A stretch of 64,000 nt of DNA, from contig JAPOZT010000014.1 of the NCBI GenBank assembly GCA_026705925.1, positions 1 through 64,000 on the forward strand, written 5' to 3'. Position 1 is the first letter of the stretch; every line of letters starts with the position of its first letter. A program made the position numbers and the translations under genes. The notes under the pieces were generated by a model. That model was not told the DNA's origin and made no database searches. It saw nothing but the letters and a program-made list of their open reading frames with translations. This document shows positions 49,361 through 58,181 of the stretch, piece by piece. This DNA comes from Gemmatimonadota bacterium. GTDB taxonomy: Bacteria > JAAXHH01.

Positions 49361-51178
49361 TCAGCCTCCCACTGCCGCGCCTTCGCCCCGTATATCCAAT
49401 ACCGCCAGGAAGGCTTCCTGCGGCACTTCGACGTTACCCACCTGCTTCATGCGACGCTTGCCTTCCTTCTGCCGTTCCAGGAGTTTGCGCTTCCGAGTGA
49501 TGTCGCCGCCGTAGCATTTGGCCGTGACGTTCTTGCGCAGGGGACGGATCGACTCCCGCGCGATGACCCTCCCGCCGATGGCGGCCTGGACGGCGACCTC
49601 GAACATCTGCCGCGGTATGATCTTCCGCAGCCGCTGGCACAGCTCGCGGCCCCATTCGTAGGCCTTGTCCTTGTGGATGATGATCGAAAGGGCATCCACC
49701 AGGTCGCCGTTGAGCATCAGGTTCAGCCGGACCAGGGGCGAGGTGCGGTATTCCAGGAAGTCGTAGTCGAAGGAGGCGTATCCGCGGCTGATCGATTTCA
49801 ACCGGTCGTAGAAGTCGAAGACGATCTCCGACAGCGGCAGTTCGTACTGCAGGGCGACCCGGGTCGGATCGAGGTATTCCATGGCCTTGTAAACGCCCCG
49901 GCGGTCCCGGGTCAGTTTCATGATGTTTCCGATGTAGTCGTGGGGGACGACGATCTGGGCCTGGATGAACGGCTCCTCCACGGCGTCGATATACGAGGCT
50001 TCGGGCATGTCGGCCGGGTTGTCCACCATGAGCACCTCGCCGGCGGTAGTCGTGATCCGGTACTCCACGCTCGGCATGGTGGCCAGGATCGTTAGCCCGT
50101 ATTCCCGTTCAAGACGCTCCTGCACCACTTCCATGTGGAGCAGTCCGAGGAATCCACAGCGAAAGCCGAATCCGAGGGCCACCGACGTCTCGGGTTCATA
50201 GACCAGGGCGGCGTCGTTCAACTGGTACTTCTCAAGGGCCTCCTTCAGCGGTTCGTAGTCTTCCGATGTCGTGGGATAGAGCCCGCTGAACACCATGGAC
50301 TTGGCCTCCCGGTACCCGGGCAGCGGTTCGTCGCAGGGCCGGGCGGCATCGGTGACCGTGTCGCCCACGCTGGCGTCCGCAACGTTGCGGATATTACCGA
50401 TCAGATAACCGACCTCCCCGGCCGTGAGCGCGTCCACGGGCGCTTTGTCGAATCGGAGCACGCCGGTCTCGGCGACCTCGAACAGCTTGTCGTTGGAACA
50501 CATCCTGATATGCATGCCCGGCTTTATTTCGCCGCTCACGACGCGTACGTAGGGCACCGCACCCCGATACTGGTCGAAGATCGAATCGAAGATGAGGGCC
50601 CTTAGGGGACCATCGTCGGGTTCCGGGGGCGGGATTCGGTCCAGGATGGCCTCCAGCACCGCTTCGACCCCGATACCGTCCCGCGCGCTGGTCAGCACGA
50701 CATCATCGGGGTCGACACCCAGCAGATCCACGATCTGGCCCGTTACGACGTCGACCCGCGCGTTGGGCAGATCGATCTTGTTTATGACCGGGATGATGGT
50801 CAGGTCGTTCTCCAGGGCCAGATACAGGTTGCTGATCGTCTGCGCCTCGATGCCCTGTACGGCGTCCACAATGAGGAGCGCGCCTTCACAGGCCGCGAGG
50901 CTCCGGGAAACTTCGTAGGAGAAATCGACGTGCCCGGGGGTATCGATCAGATTCAGCGCGAAGGACCGCCCGTCCGGCGCATCGTAGGCCATGCGGATCG
51001 CGTGGGCCTTGATCGTAATGCCCCGCTCCCGCTCCAGATCGAGATTGTCGAGCATCTGGGCACGCATCTTCAGGGGAGACACGGTGCCCGTCATCTCCAG
51101 CAGGCGATCCGCCAGCGTCGATTTGCCGTGATCTATATGCGCAATGATGGAGAAGTTGCGAATGTGTTCCGTCGACAT
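49361..51178 (-). CDS. lepA: Elongation factor 4 (LepA)
   Basis: This ribosomal GTPase promotes back-translocation under stress. The 605 residues start with [21 protein letters not shown] (G1), then [15 protein letters not shown] (G2), [16 protein letters not shown] (G3), NKIDLPNA (G4) and SARDGIGV (G5), with the LepA-specific C-terminal domain [40 protein letters not shown]. Sequence and length are fully typical. A minus-strand TTGACA (51277-51272) with TTTATT 17 bases on is a possible promoter. lepB follows. Confidence 0.97.
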   Translation of the reverse strand: MSTEHIRNFSIIAHIDHGKSTLADRLLEMTGTVSPLKMRAQMLDNLDLERERGITIKAHAIRMAYDAPDGRSFALNLIDTPGHVDFSYEVSRSLAACEGALLIVDAVQGIEAQTISNLYLALENDLTIIPVINKIDLPNARVDVVTGQIVDLLGVDPDDVVLTSARDGIGVEAVLEAILDRIPPPEPDDGPLRALIFDSIFDQYRGAVPYVRVVSGEIKPGMHIRMCSNDKLFEVAETGVLRFDKAPVDALTAGEVGYLIGNIRNVADASVGDTVTDAARPCDEPLPGYREAKSMVFSGLYPTTSEDYEPLKEALEKYQLNDAALVYEPETSVALGFGFRCGFLGLLHMEVVQERLEREYGLTILATMPSVEYRITTTAGEVLMVDNPADMPEASYIDAVEEPFIQAQIVVPHDYIGNIMKLTRDRRGVYKAMEYLDPTRVALQYELPLSEIVFDFYDRLKSISRGYASFDYDFLEYRTSPLVRLNLMLNGDLVDALSIIIHKDKAYEWGRELCQRLRKIIPRQMFEVAVQAAIGGRVIARESIRPLRKNVTAKCYGGDITRKRKLLERQKEGKRRMKQVGNVEVPQEAFLAVLDIRGEGAAVGG

Positions 51179-51386
51179 GTGGAAACCGTCCGGTCATCCC
51201 GAAAACGTGAGTATTCACCGCCTGTTAAAAGCGTATGCAACAGGGTGAAATAAAACGATTAAGACGCGGAATGTCAACAGGTATGCGGGATGGGAAGGGT
51301 CCGTATCACGGGTGCGAAACGGGGGTTTCAGGGGCAGGGGCACGGCAGCTGTTCAGCCCGTGCGGGCGCTCGAACGGCCAGGCGTT
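51179..51386. other. Intergenic region upstream of lepA
   Basis: About 200 bases. The AT-rich part (51235-51280) holds a possible lepA promoter: minus-strand TTGACA at 51277-51272 and TTTATT at 51254-51249. I see nothing else. Confidence 0.4.
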
Positions 51387-51977
51387 TCAGTACCGTCTGC
51401 CGATCCGGAAGCTCGATCGGCCGACATGCAGGTTCTCGGCCGCGCGTATGAGCAGGTAGCCGACCGCGAGGGTGGTGGCGACCAATAGCAGGGAACCCCA
51501 TTCGACCGAAGTGGATACCGGTACCGGAAGGTGGGTCAGGGCGGCGCCGGCCTGCGCTTGCAAGTAAGCCTGGACATCTCGAATCGCGGTAGTCACCGGT
51601 CCGGCTACCGTCTGAACGGGCAGGAAGTTCTCCACGATTTCGGCGAGTGACGCGCGGTACAACCAGACCAGTGCGGCGGCGGCCAGTGTAATGGCAAATA
51701 CGAGACGGGGAAAGACCAGGGACGGCGCGAACCACGATGACCATGAAGATGACCGCGAAGTTGCGGGAAGCTGCGCCATCACGTTGGACAGGAAGGCTTC
51801 GGAGGGTTTCGCGGCCGGGGTCGCTTCGACGGTCTTGATCAACGCGTCGAGGACCGCCGCCTCCGACCTGCAGCGTTCGCAGCCGGCAAGATGGGCATCC
51901 AACAGACGGCGCTCATCCGGCGTAAGCGCCCGGTCGACCGCCTCATACAACATTCTTTGTGTGGATTCGCAGTTCAT
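51387..51977 (-). CDS. Anti-sigma factor with zinc-finger (RsiW/ChrR-like ZAS) domain
   Basis: The 196-residue membrane protein has an N-terminal zinc anti-sigma domain with C3, H29, C33 and C36 (HLAGCERCRSE), the HxxxCxxC signature of redox- or envelope-stress anti-sigma factors. One membrane helix (about 88-108) is followed by an outside region and a second hydrophobic segment (about 158-178). It follows the ECF sigma gene by 23 bases, so it is its likely partner. It would bind and hold the sigma factor at the membrane until a signal releases it. Confidence 0.88.
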   Translation of the reverse strand: MNCESTQRMLYEAVDRALTPDERRLLDAHLAGCERCRSEAAVLDALIKTVEATPAAKPSEAFLSNVMAQLPATSRSSSWSSWFAPSLVFPRLVFAITLAAAALVWLYRASLAEIVENFLPVQTVAGPVTTAIRDVQAYLQAQAGAALTHLPVPVSTSVEWGSLLLVATTLAVGYLLIRAAENLHVGRSSFRIGRRY

Positions 51978-52000
51978 GATCGTTCGGTTCCGCGTCCGGC

Positions 52001-52588
52001 CTAACTCAGCGTATCTGGCTCGATGGATCGGTAGATCAGCTTCCGCAATGCGGCACGGGCGCGGAACAGCCGGGCTTTGACCGTGCCGATCGGCAACTCC
52101 AGCGCTTCCGCGATCTCGTCGTAAGACAGGCTTTGCATATGATACATCGAAATCACCGCGCTGTAAATAGGCGGAAGCGCCGCCACCATGTTTCTTACGT
52201 GATCCCTGAATTCAGCCTGCTCGAACCGTTCCGCGGGATCCGCCAACGGATCGGGCAACTGCATCGGCAATCCGTCCTCGTCGTCTTCCGGTTCCGAGAG
52301 GGAAGTCGTGGAAAGATCCCGCCGGGAACGACGCGCCGAACTCAGGCTTACGTTTACCGCGATTCGGTAAAGCCACGTAGAGAACCTGGAGTCCCCGCGG
52401 AACCGGTCTAGACTCCTGTAAGCGCGGACGAACACGTCCTGCGCGGCCTCTTCCGCGTCTTCCCGGTTTCCGACCATCCGCAACGTCAGGTTGTACACGG
52501 AAACGCTGTGCCGCTCGACGAGACGGGCGAAGGCCGGTCGATCTCCCTCCCGGGCTCTTGCGACGAGCTCCTCATCGCTCAAATCCAT
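52001..52588 (-). CDS. ECF-type RNA polymerase sigma factor
   Basis: This short sigma-70-family factor has region 2 (RMVGNREDAEEAAQDVFVRAYRSLDRFRGDSRFSTWLYRIAVNVSLSSAR) and region 4 (LPPIYSAVISMYHMQSLSYDEIAEALELPIGTVKARLFRARAALR) joined by a short acidic linker. There are 195 residues from ATG 52588, which has ATGAGG six bases upstream; ATG 52600 is in frame and also possible. The target genes cannot be read here. The anti-sigma gene follows directly. I found no convincing duplicated ECF promoter upstream, so autoregulation is not shown. Confidence 0.92.
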   Translation of the reverse strand: MDLSDEELVARAREGDRPAFARLVERHSVSVYNLTLRMVGNREDAEEAAQDVFVRAYRSLDRFRGDSRFSTWLYRIAVNVSLSSARRSRRDLSTTSLSEPEDDEDGLPMQLPDPLADPAERFEQAEFRDHVRNMVAALPPIYSAVISMYHMQSLSYDEIAEALELPIGTVKARLFRARAALRKLIYRSIEPDTLS

Positions 52589-52875
52589 GGGTCGCCTCAT
52601 CCTGTCTCAAGCGCATCACAGCCATGAACAGGGCCGTTTCGCCCGACAGATTCGACCCTTACAGGGAAACCGGTCGGTATCCCTATTGCTTATATGACTA
52701 TCGGGAATCTACAAATGTTTCAGCATACGGTCATGCTTTTCTTATGGCGGGAACGACAAATCAATTTAACTTTTAGTTTCTGAAACAAAACGATCGACTT
52801 TCGTGTCGAAACCTTGTGAAGCATGAACGATCAGGTTGGTTGACAGGCGGGGCGATCTCCGATCGGAGGCAGGAA

Positions 52876-53454
52876 ATGGACAGCTGGAAGGCCTGGGCGG
52901 CGTTTTTCGTCAGCGTGTGCGTCATGGTCGTTGTACTCGCATATCTGGATTACGAGGAGCCGGCCATCGCGGCCATCGCCATCCCATTCGGACTGGGCGT
53001 CATCTGCGCGGTGCTGGGGTACTTTAGAAGAGGACGGGAAATCAGGCACCAGGAGCGCATGGCGATGATCGAGAAAGGGATCTACATCGAAGCCAGGAAG
53101 CACGAATCCGGCGTACCTTCTCTATTCGTCGTACTCCTGGTGGGCATCGGCCTGGCCACGGTCATCGCGAGCGACGTGGAGTTCTTCGGCTTCGTCCTGC
53201 TGTTCGTAGGCATCGGCCTGATCGTGCGTGCCAGGATGCAGCACAACAGAAACACAGCGCGGGAGTTCCTGCCGCCGGTCCAACCCGCGAGCCCACCGGT
53301 CCAACCCGCGAGCCCTCCGGCCCAACCTGCAAGCCCACCGGCGCAGCCCGCGAGTCCAACGGCCGCGGAAGAACAGCCCGCGAGCCCACCGGACCAACCC
53401 GAAAGCGCGCCTGCAGCAGAAGAACCGTCAACGCCGGATAGAAAGGAAAGGTAA
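52876..53454 (+). CDS. Membrane protein with Pro-rich heptad tail (DUF6249-like)
   Basis: The predicted 192-residue protein has membrane helices at about 5-22 and 28-46, a cytoplasmic basic stretch (RRGREIRHQERMAMIEKGIYIE), two more helices (about 77-117), and a low-complexity tail with four copies of the heptad PPVQPAS/PPAQPAS (21-bp DNA repeat at 53272-53355). The EKGI.IE element after two helices is typical of small membrane proteins found beside sigma/anti-sigma or PspC genes. ATG 52876 follows GGAGG; the longer ATG 52816 version has no ribosome site. The PspC-family gene starts eight bases after its stop, so the two are one operon. Function unknown. Confidence 0.75.
   Translation: MDSWKAWAAFFVSVCVMVVVLAYLDYEEPAIAAIAIPFGLGVICAVLGYFRRGREIRHQERMAMIEKGIYIEARKHESGVPSLFVVLLVGIGLATVIASDVEFFGFVLLFVGIGLIVRARMQHNRNTAREFLPPVQPASPPVQPASPPAQPASPPAQPASPTAAEEQPASPPDQPESAPAAEEPSTPDRKER
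53272..53355. repeat. 21-bp coding repeat x4 (Pro-rich heptad)
   Basis: Four in-frame 21-base units encode PPVQPAS or PPAQPAS in the tail of the membrane protein. Confidence 0.85.
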
Positions 53455-53461
53455 CGCAGCC

Positions 53462-54157
53462 GTGCCCGACAAGACACTCTACAGATCCGCATCCAACCGG
53501 ATGATAAGCGGCATCTGCGGCGGCCTGGCCGAATACTTCGACGTGGACGCTTCCGTGCTTCGAATCGCCATGGTGGCCTTTACGGTCATCACGCTGCCGG
53601 TATTCGGCCCCTTCGTCTTTCTGGCGTACCTGGTATGCGTCTTCATCATTCCGCGGAATCCGGGCCTGGTTCCAGCGACGGCCTCCGACTCGTCCACAGA
53701 TCCAGGGAATCCGGACCAGCCGGAACAGGGCACCCCGCAGATTGCGGAGAACCAGCCTACCAGCCGGAACAACAGCATGGTCCTGGGCGGCCTGCTCATC
53801 CTGCTGGCCGTGATCGTGCTGACCTGGTCGTATGCGCCGGATTTCGGACGGTTCTCCTTCTTCCTGCCCATGGTTCCCATCGTGGCCATCGGCGCCGCGG
53901 TATTCATCCTGTTCGTCTACAGGGGGCAGATCATGGAGTTCTTCAAACATCGACGGCTGTACAGGCTGAATGAAGGCAAGAAGATCTTCGGCGTGTGCAA
54001 CGGCCTTGCGGATGCCTTCAACCTGGACCCCACGCTGATGCGTATCGGGTTCTTCATCGCCTTTTTGTTTTCCGTGGGTACGGTTACGCTCATCTACCTC
54101 TTCATGGCCTTCATCATGCCCGAGGGTCGTCCTGAGCTTCCAGCAGAAAACGGATAG
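53462..54157 (+). CDS. Double PspC-domain membrane protein
   Basis: The 231 residues contain two PspC domains in one chain: one at about 3-60 (LYRSASNRMISGICGGLAEYFDVDASVLRIAMV, helix, IIPRNP) and another at about 165-225 (LYRLNEGKKIFGVCNGLADAFNLDPTLMRIGFF, helix, FIMPEG). A linker and two further membrane helices lie between. PspC proteins sense membrane stress, usually as single-domain proteins. GTG 53462 follows AAGGAAAGG; the open frame upstream of it overlaps the previous gene and is rejected. A strong intrinsic terminator lies about 100 bases after the stop. An ECF sigma system is divergently encoded nearby, fitting an envelope-stress theme. Confidence 0.85.
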   Translation: MPDKTLYRSASNRMISGICGGLAEYFDVDASVLRIAMVAFTVITLPVFGPFVFLAYLVCVFIIPRNPGLVPATASDSSTDPGNPDQPEQGTPQIAENQPTSRNNSMVLGGLLILLAVIVLTWSYAPDFGRFSFFLPMVPIVAIGAAVFILFVYRGQIMEFFKHRRLYRLNEGKKIFGVCNGLADAFNLDPTLMRIGFFIAFLFSVGTVTLIYLFMAFIMPEGRPELPAENG

Positions 54158-54219
54158 CAAGTGCCGGTCCTCGGCAAACCGAACGACCGCCGATAATGGT
54201 CCGTACCCCTTGAATCGGC

Positions 54220-54248
54220 TTGACAAACGGCGTTCGGTCGACTAGCGT
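54220..54248 (+). promoter_or_regulatory. Candidate promoter upstream of the terminator hairpin
   Basis: TTGACA at 54220-54225 is followed 17 bases later by TAGCGT (54243-54248). Transcription from here would run straight into the terminator at 54254-54288, which would give a very short RNA or an attenuated surE transcript. Confidence 0.4.
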
Positions 54249-54253
54249 ATTTC

Positions 54254-54288
54254 GCGATCGGTCAGTACACGGGACCGGTCGCTTTTTT
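54254..54288 (+). terminator. Intrinsic terminator after the double-PspC gene
   Basis: A 10-bp stem, GCGATCGGTC (54254-54263) and GACCGGTCGC (54273-54282), has one G-T wobble and a 9-base loop. Six T follow at 54283-54288. Confidence 0.85.
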
Positions 54289-54311
54289 CATGCCAATTCG
54301 ACGAAATGTGT

Positions 54312-54440
54312 ATGAGTAGAAAGCACAATCTACGCCTGGCCCGCGCCATACAGTGCATCAGCGGCTTTCTCGCCGTCCTGACCATTTATCCATTAGTCCG
54401 CCTGATCTATCCCTGCTGGCGCCGGTTGAAGGACAAGTAG
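54312..54440 (+). CDS. Possible small membrane peptide (42 aa) upstream of surE
   Basis: An ATG at 54312 opens a 42-codon frame ending six bases before the surE start. The peptide is basic at both ends (MSRKHNLRLAR... WRRLKDK) with a single hydrophobic stretch (about 13-33, CISGFLAVLTIYPLVRLIYPC), a plausible single-pass membrane peptide. There is no good ribosome site. Tight spacing to surE supports cotranscription and possible coupling. I do not recognise it, and it may be only a leader open frame. Confidence 0.35.
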   Translation: MSRKHNLRLARAIQCISGFLAVLTIYPLVRLIYPCWRRLKDK

Positions 54441-54446
54441 GCCGCT

Positions 54447-55130
54447 GTGAAACTGATTGTCACCAACGACGACGGCATCGAGGCACCGGGCCTGCTCACG
54501 CTCGAGCACCTGGCGTCGCAGTGGGGCGATGTGGTCGTGGTCGCGCCGGCGGAAGTACAGTCGGGCGCCGCACACCAGTTGACCAATAACCGGGTCATTC
54601 GCGTGGATGAACTCGGGGTCCGACGGTACAGGGTATGGGGCACGCCCGCCGACTGTGCGCGCCTGGCGGTCAACCAGCTTGCGACCGACGGGGACTGGTT
54701 GCTGTCCGGTATCAACAGTGGGGGCAATCTCGGGGTGGACGTCTACGAATCAGGCACGGTAGCCGCCGCCAGGGAGGCGGCCATCCACGGCTGCAGGGCC
54801 ATGGCGCTGTCGCATTACACGGCGGACGGCAGGGAGATCGACTGGCCGCTGGCCTCGAAACGGCTGCGGCCGGTCCTGGAACGCCTTTTGCACGAGGACC
54901 CGGGAACCGGGGTATTCTACAACGTCAACCTGCCCCACCCGGATCACGACGAAACCCGCCTGGAGGTCAAATCCACCCCGGTGGACACGAGTCCTTTCCG
55001 CATTACGTTCACGCCGACCGAAGACGGTTACCTGCATAAAGGGATCTATCACGAACGGCATCGGGAACCCGGCTCTGATATCGACCAGTGCTTCAGCGGG
55101 CATATCTCCCTGTCGAAAATCCGGGTCTGA
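54447..55130 (+). CDS. surE: 5'/3'-nucleotidase SurE
   Basis: This metal-dependent phosphatase acts on nucleoside monophosphates and short polyphosphate. The 227 residues start MKLIVTNDDGIEAPGLL with the metal-binding Asp pair D8/D9, then VVVVAPAEVQSGAAHQLT, GTPADCARLA, LSGINSGGNLGVDVYESGTVAAAREAAIHG and VFYNVNLP. All SurE motifs are present. The start is GTG 54447. The C-terminal part (YHERHREPGSDIDQCFSGHISLSKIRV) is slightly short but typical. Confidence 0.93.
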   Translation: MKLIVTNDDGIEAPGLLTLEHLASQWGDVVVVAPAEVQSGAAHQLTNNRVIRVDELGVRRYRVWGTPADCARLAVNQLATDGDWLLSGINSGGNLGVDVYESGTVAAAREAAIHGCRAMALSHYTADGREIDWPLASKRLRPVLERLLHEDPGTGVFYNVNLPHPDHDETRLEVKSTPVDTSPFRITFTPTEDGYLHKGIYHERHREPGSDIDQCFSGHISLSKIRV

Positions 55131-55205
55131 TCTATCCCACCGATTCCCTTAAGAGAACCTGCTGATCCTGCTCAGACGGCCGTCACCGTCCACCGAGTTT
55201 AGACC

Positions 55206-55925
55206 ATGCCCATAGTTACCATCATCGGCCGGGGGCACTCCGGTACGCGGGCCATGTCCCACACGCTATACACTAGCGGTGTCTACATGGGCCGGACGAT
55301 CAACGCCTCGGGCGACAAGGTGCCCCCGCACGACCTGTATGACGCCTGCCGGATCTTCGCGAAGTACGTCCGGTGGACCGGCGGCACTTCCTGGGATTTC
55401 TCCGAGGTGTTGGAAATGGACATCGACCCGGAATTCGTGGAAAAGGTGGAAACCTACCTGGCGGACGTGATGGAAAACGAAGCCCCTTTCCGCGGCTGGA
55501 AACTGCCGGAAACCACGCTCATCTATCCCTGGCTCGTCCGCATGTATCCCGAAATCCGGTACATCCACTGGATCCGGGACCCGCGGGACGGCATCCTCGC
55601 CCCGCACAGGACCGACGATCTCGGCGACTTCGGCATCGACTATCCGGACACGGCGGACATCAGGCGGCAGCGGGCGATTTCGTGGTTGTACCAGTATCGG
55701 CTCATGAAAGCGACGCCGAAGCCCGGCCACCTTGTTACCGTCCGTTTCGAAGACTTCGTGCTGAAACAGGAAGAGACCCTCCGCCGCCTCGAAGCCTATC
55801 TCGCCATCCCGCTGAGCCGTATCGTCGTGCGGCCCGAAGCGGTGGGGCGGTGGAAGAAGGCAGACGACGCGCTCCCCATGGACCTGCTGGGCGAAGCGCT
55901 GACCGAACTGGGATACGAGGTCTGA
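55206..55925 (+). CDS. Sulfotransferase family protein
   Basis: The 239 residues have the PAPS-binding signature of sulfotransferases: a 5'-phosphosulfate loop at the N-terminus (IIGRGHSGTRAMSHTL) and the 3'-phosphate motif YIHWIRDPRDG, followed by VTVRFEDFVLKQEETLRRLEAYLAIP, which is typical of the fold. It would move sulfate from PAPS to an unknown acceptor (lipid, sugar or protein), and PAPS could come from the Cys proteins encoded at 26.4-29.8 kb. There is no signal peptide, so it is cytoplasmic. It lies alone on the plus strand after surE. Confidence 0.8.
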   Translation: MPIVTIIGRGHSGTRAMSHTLYTSGVYMGRTINASGDKVPPHDLYDACRIFAKYVRWTGGTSWDFSEVLEMDIDPEFVEKVETYLADVMENEAPFRGWKLPETTLIYPWLVRMYPEIRYIHWIRDPRDGILAPHRTDDLGDFGIDYPDTADIRRQRAISWLYQYRLMKATPKPGHLVTVRFEDFVLKQEETLRRLEAYLAIPLSRIVVRPEAVGRWKKADDALPMDLLGEALTELGYEV

Positions 55926-56000
55926 GCCGGGCCGGCCGACCTCAGGGCTCGTAGCGTCGACCTCGCCTAACACCCCTCCCGCCGTGCCGACTGGCCGCGC

Positions 56001-57200
56001 TTAACGCCCTTCCCGTCGTGCCAGTTCCTTCAGCTTGTCGACGCACCGGTCGATTTCGTCCGTCGTGTTGTAGTAGTGGGTGGAGATGCGGAGGCCCCGG
56101 TGGCCGTCCCGGTCGTGGTCGTCCACGTGGAGTTGCGCTTCCTCCTCCATGGGACCGCGCCACCGCGCCGCGTCGATCCCGTCGAACTCGAAGATGGTGG
56201 AACCCGGAGACGAGATGTCGTGGGACAGGCTGGTGAGCAGCCGCAGCCCTGGGACTTCCAGGAGGGCCTTTCTCAGGTAGTCCGACAGCATGCGCAGGCG
56301 CCGTTCGATATTCCCTATGCCGATGCGGTTCAGGAAATCCAGGGCGGTGCCGAGGGCCGCGCGCACGGGCAGGTCGTAGGTTCCCTGGATTTCGTAACGG
56401 AGCGCGTCGCCGCCGGGTTCAGCCTCCGGCACGTAGAGGGTGCTGAAGGAGGGCTGCATGGCGCGGGTGACATGGAGGAATCCCGTGCCGGCGGGACCGA
56501 GGAACCACTTGTGCAGGCTGTTGGTATACAGGTCGCTGCCGACTTCGGCCAGGTCGACGTCCAGCATCCCAACCGCCTGGGCGCCGTCGACGGCCGATAT
56601 CAGCCCGTGCTCCCTGGCCATGGCGCAGAGTCTTTTTACCGGGTACAGGTATCCCCCCCGGGTGACGTGACAGAAGAAGAGCACTTTCGTCCGCCCGTCG
56701 ATCGCCGCGGAGATACGTTCCAGGATGTCGTCCGCTCCCTCCAGCGGGCTGGGGATATGGACTTCCCGGACCTCGATCCCGTACCGTTCCGCCCTTACCT
56801 TCCAGGGCTTCACTGCGCTGGGATGCTCCTGCGTGGTCATCAGGACCCCGTCCCCCGGCGCCAGGTCCAGTCCGTTGACGATATGGTATAGTCCCTCGGT
56901 CGCATTGCGCGCCAGGGCGATTTCACCGGTCTCCGCACCCAGGAAACCCGCCATGGCCGGCCTGAGCTCGGACTCGATGTAGCCGTGGAAATCCCGCTTG
57001 GCCTTCGACGGGTTCCCGGACATCAGGCGGAATCCCTCGGCGACGGCATCCCTAACGGGCTTGGGAGGCATGCCCAGAGCGGCGTTGTTGAGATAGGCGT
57101 GGCCCGGTTCCAGGATGAACTGGGACCGGACCTGGGACCAGTATGCCCGGTCGTCAGGATCGATGGGCTGAGTCTGCGGTTCGGAAATGGCAGTAAACAA
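56001..57200 (-). CDS. Class V aminotransferase-like PLP enzyme
   Basis: The 399-residue fold type I PLP protein resembles isopenicillin-N epimerase and cysteine desulfurase-like proteins. It shows HAYLNNAALGMPPKPVRDAV, EIALARNATEGLYHIVNGL, LMTTQEHPSAVKPW, VLFFCHVTRGGYLYPVKRL, AVDGAQAVGMLDVDLAEVGSDLYTNSLHKWFLGPAGTGFLHV (Schiff-base Lys in HKW), and a C-terminal RISTHYYNTTDEIDRCVDKL. A catalytic Cys loop as in true cysteine desulfurases is not apparent. The substrate is unknown. Its end lies in a 22-bp imperfect duplication (55968-55989 and 56000-56021). Confidence 0.85.
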   Translation of the reverse strand: MFTAISEPQTQPIDPDDRAYWSQVRSQFILEPGHAYLNNAALGMPPKPVRDAVAEGFRLMSGNPSKAKRDFHGYIESELRPAMAGFLGAETGEIALARNATEGLYHIVNGLDLAPGDGVLMTTQEHPSAVKPWKVRAERYGIEVREVHIPSPLEGADDILERISAAIDGRTKVLFFCHVTRGGYLYPVKRLCAMAREHGLISAVDGAQAVGMLDVDLAEVGSDLYTNSLHKWFLGPAGTGFLHVTRAMQPSFSTLYVPEAEPGGDALRYEIQGTYDLPVRAALGTALDFLNRIGIGNIERRLRMLSDYLRKALLEVPGLRLLTSLSHDISSPGSTIFEFDGIDAARWRGPMEEEAQLHVDDHDRDGHRGLRISTHYYNTTDEIDRCVDKLKELARREGR

Positions 57201-57267
57201 AGGTGTATTTCATCCTCCTGGGGCGGGTTTGTATGCTAAATGTGTATCGCGGCCGGCGCGTCGCGGG

Positions 57268-58161
57268 TCAGATGCCTTCGAGATCGTCCTGTGAAAGCCA
57301 GCCGTTCTTGCCGTCCGGCAGGCGGATTCGGAGCCAGTCGTTCCGGTGTTCGACCAGCTGGACCTTGGCGCCTTCGTGCAGCGTGAATACGGGTTCGGAT
57401 GAAGCGTCTGGACCCGTCCTGACCACGGCCGTCGGCTGGAGGACGATCGCCTCCTCGTTCACCAGGCTGTCGTAGATCTTGATGCCCAGGAACCCGGTGG
57501 CCGTGAGCAGCGCGAGGCAGGAAACCAGCAGCGCGTAACCGGTGGCGGTCCGCGTGCGCGGCCACCTCGCGAGCAGATAGCCCACCAGCGCCATCGACGC
57601 GAGGAACCCGGCCGTGGTCGCGGCGACCGTGGCCTCGTTCACCGTCACGCCGTCCAGCGCCTGACGGCCGAACCACGGCACTTCGCCCGCGATCTGGTCC
57701 GTCGTCCGTTCCTTCGCGAGGTCCAGGTTGTTGTGCAGGTCGCCGTCCCGGGGCATGAGGCGGGTAGCCCGCTCGTAGGCCAGGATGGCCAGGCCGATCC
57801 GGTTCTGCTTGTAATAGGCGTTCCCCAGGTTGTAGTACACGTGCCCATTGCGTATCCCGCGTTCGATGATGCGTTCGTAGGTCCGGCTGGCCTCCGCGAA
57901 TTTACCGCCCTCGTACAGCAGGTTGCCCTGACGGTACAACTCCGCCGTCTGCCGGTCCGCCGGGTCTTCGGCGCAACCGGTGGCCGCAAGCGCGATGGCC
58001 AGGACGACCAAACATATCCCCCGGGCCACACCCGGCCCTGGGACCGGGCGTCGAGCCCCCGCGACCGGGCGTCGTCCCCCCGCGACCAGGTGTCGAAAAC
58101 CCTGGGCTTCCGATCTCCGGTCCGGGTTCGAGGCGGATGCCGTCGGGCTATCCGTGCGCAT
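57268..58161 (-). CDS. BatE-like protein: TPR plus SH3 domain
   Basis: The predicted 297-residue protein has a lipoprotein-like segment (LAIALAATGC), a TPR region (TAELYRQGNLLYEGGKFAEASRTYERIIERGIRNGHVYYNLGNAYYKQNRIGLAILAYERATRLMP), two membrane helices (about 185-230), and a bacterial SH3 domain at the C-terminus (VVRTGPDASSEPVFTLHEGAKVQLVEHRNDWLRIRLPDGKNGWLSQDDL). This is the BatE layout. ATG 58161 lies 20 bases after the batD stop. The first ~48 residues are low-complexity Arg/Pro repeats, so a later GTG (MARGICLVV...) could be the true start. Bat proteins act in oxygen or envelope stress tolerance; the exact role is unproven. Confidence 0.82.
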   Translation of the reverse strand: MRTDSPTASASNPDRRSEAQGFRHLVAGGRRPVAGARRPVPGPGVARGICLVVLAIALAATGCAEDPADRQTAELYRQGNLLYEGGKFAEASRTYERIIERGIRNGHVYYNLGNAYYKQNRIGLAILAYERATRLMPRDGDLHNNLDLAKERTTDQIAGEVPWFGRQALDGVTVNEATVAATTAGFLASMALVGYLLARWPRTRTATGYALLVSCLALLTATGFLGIKIYDSLVNEEAIVLQPTAVVRTGPDASSEPVFTLHEGAKVQLVEHRNDWLRIRLPDGKNGWLSQDDLEGI

Positions 58162-58181
58162 ATCGGGTATCGGGGTGGCTT

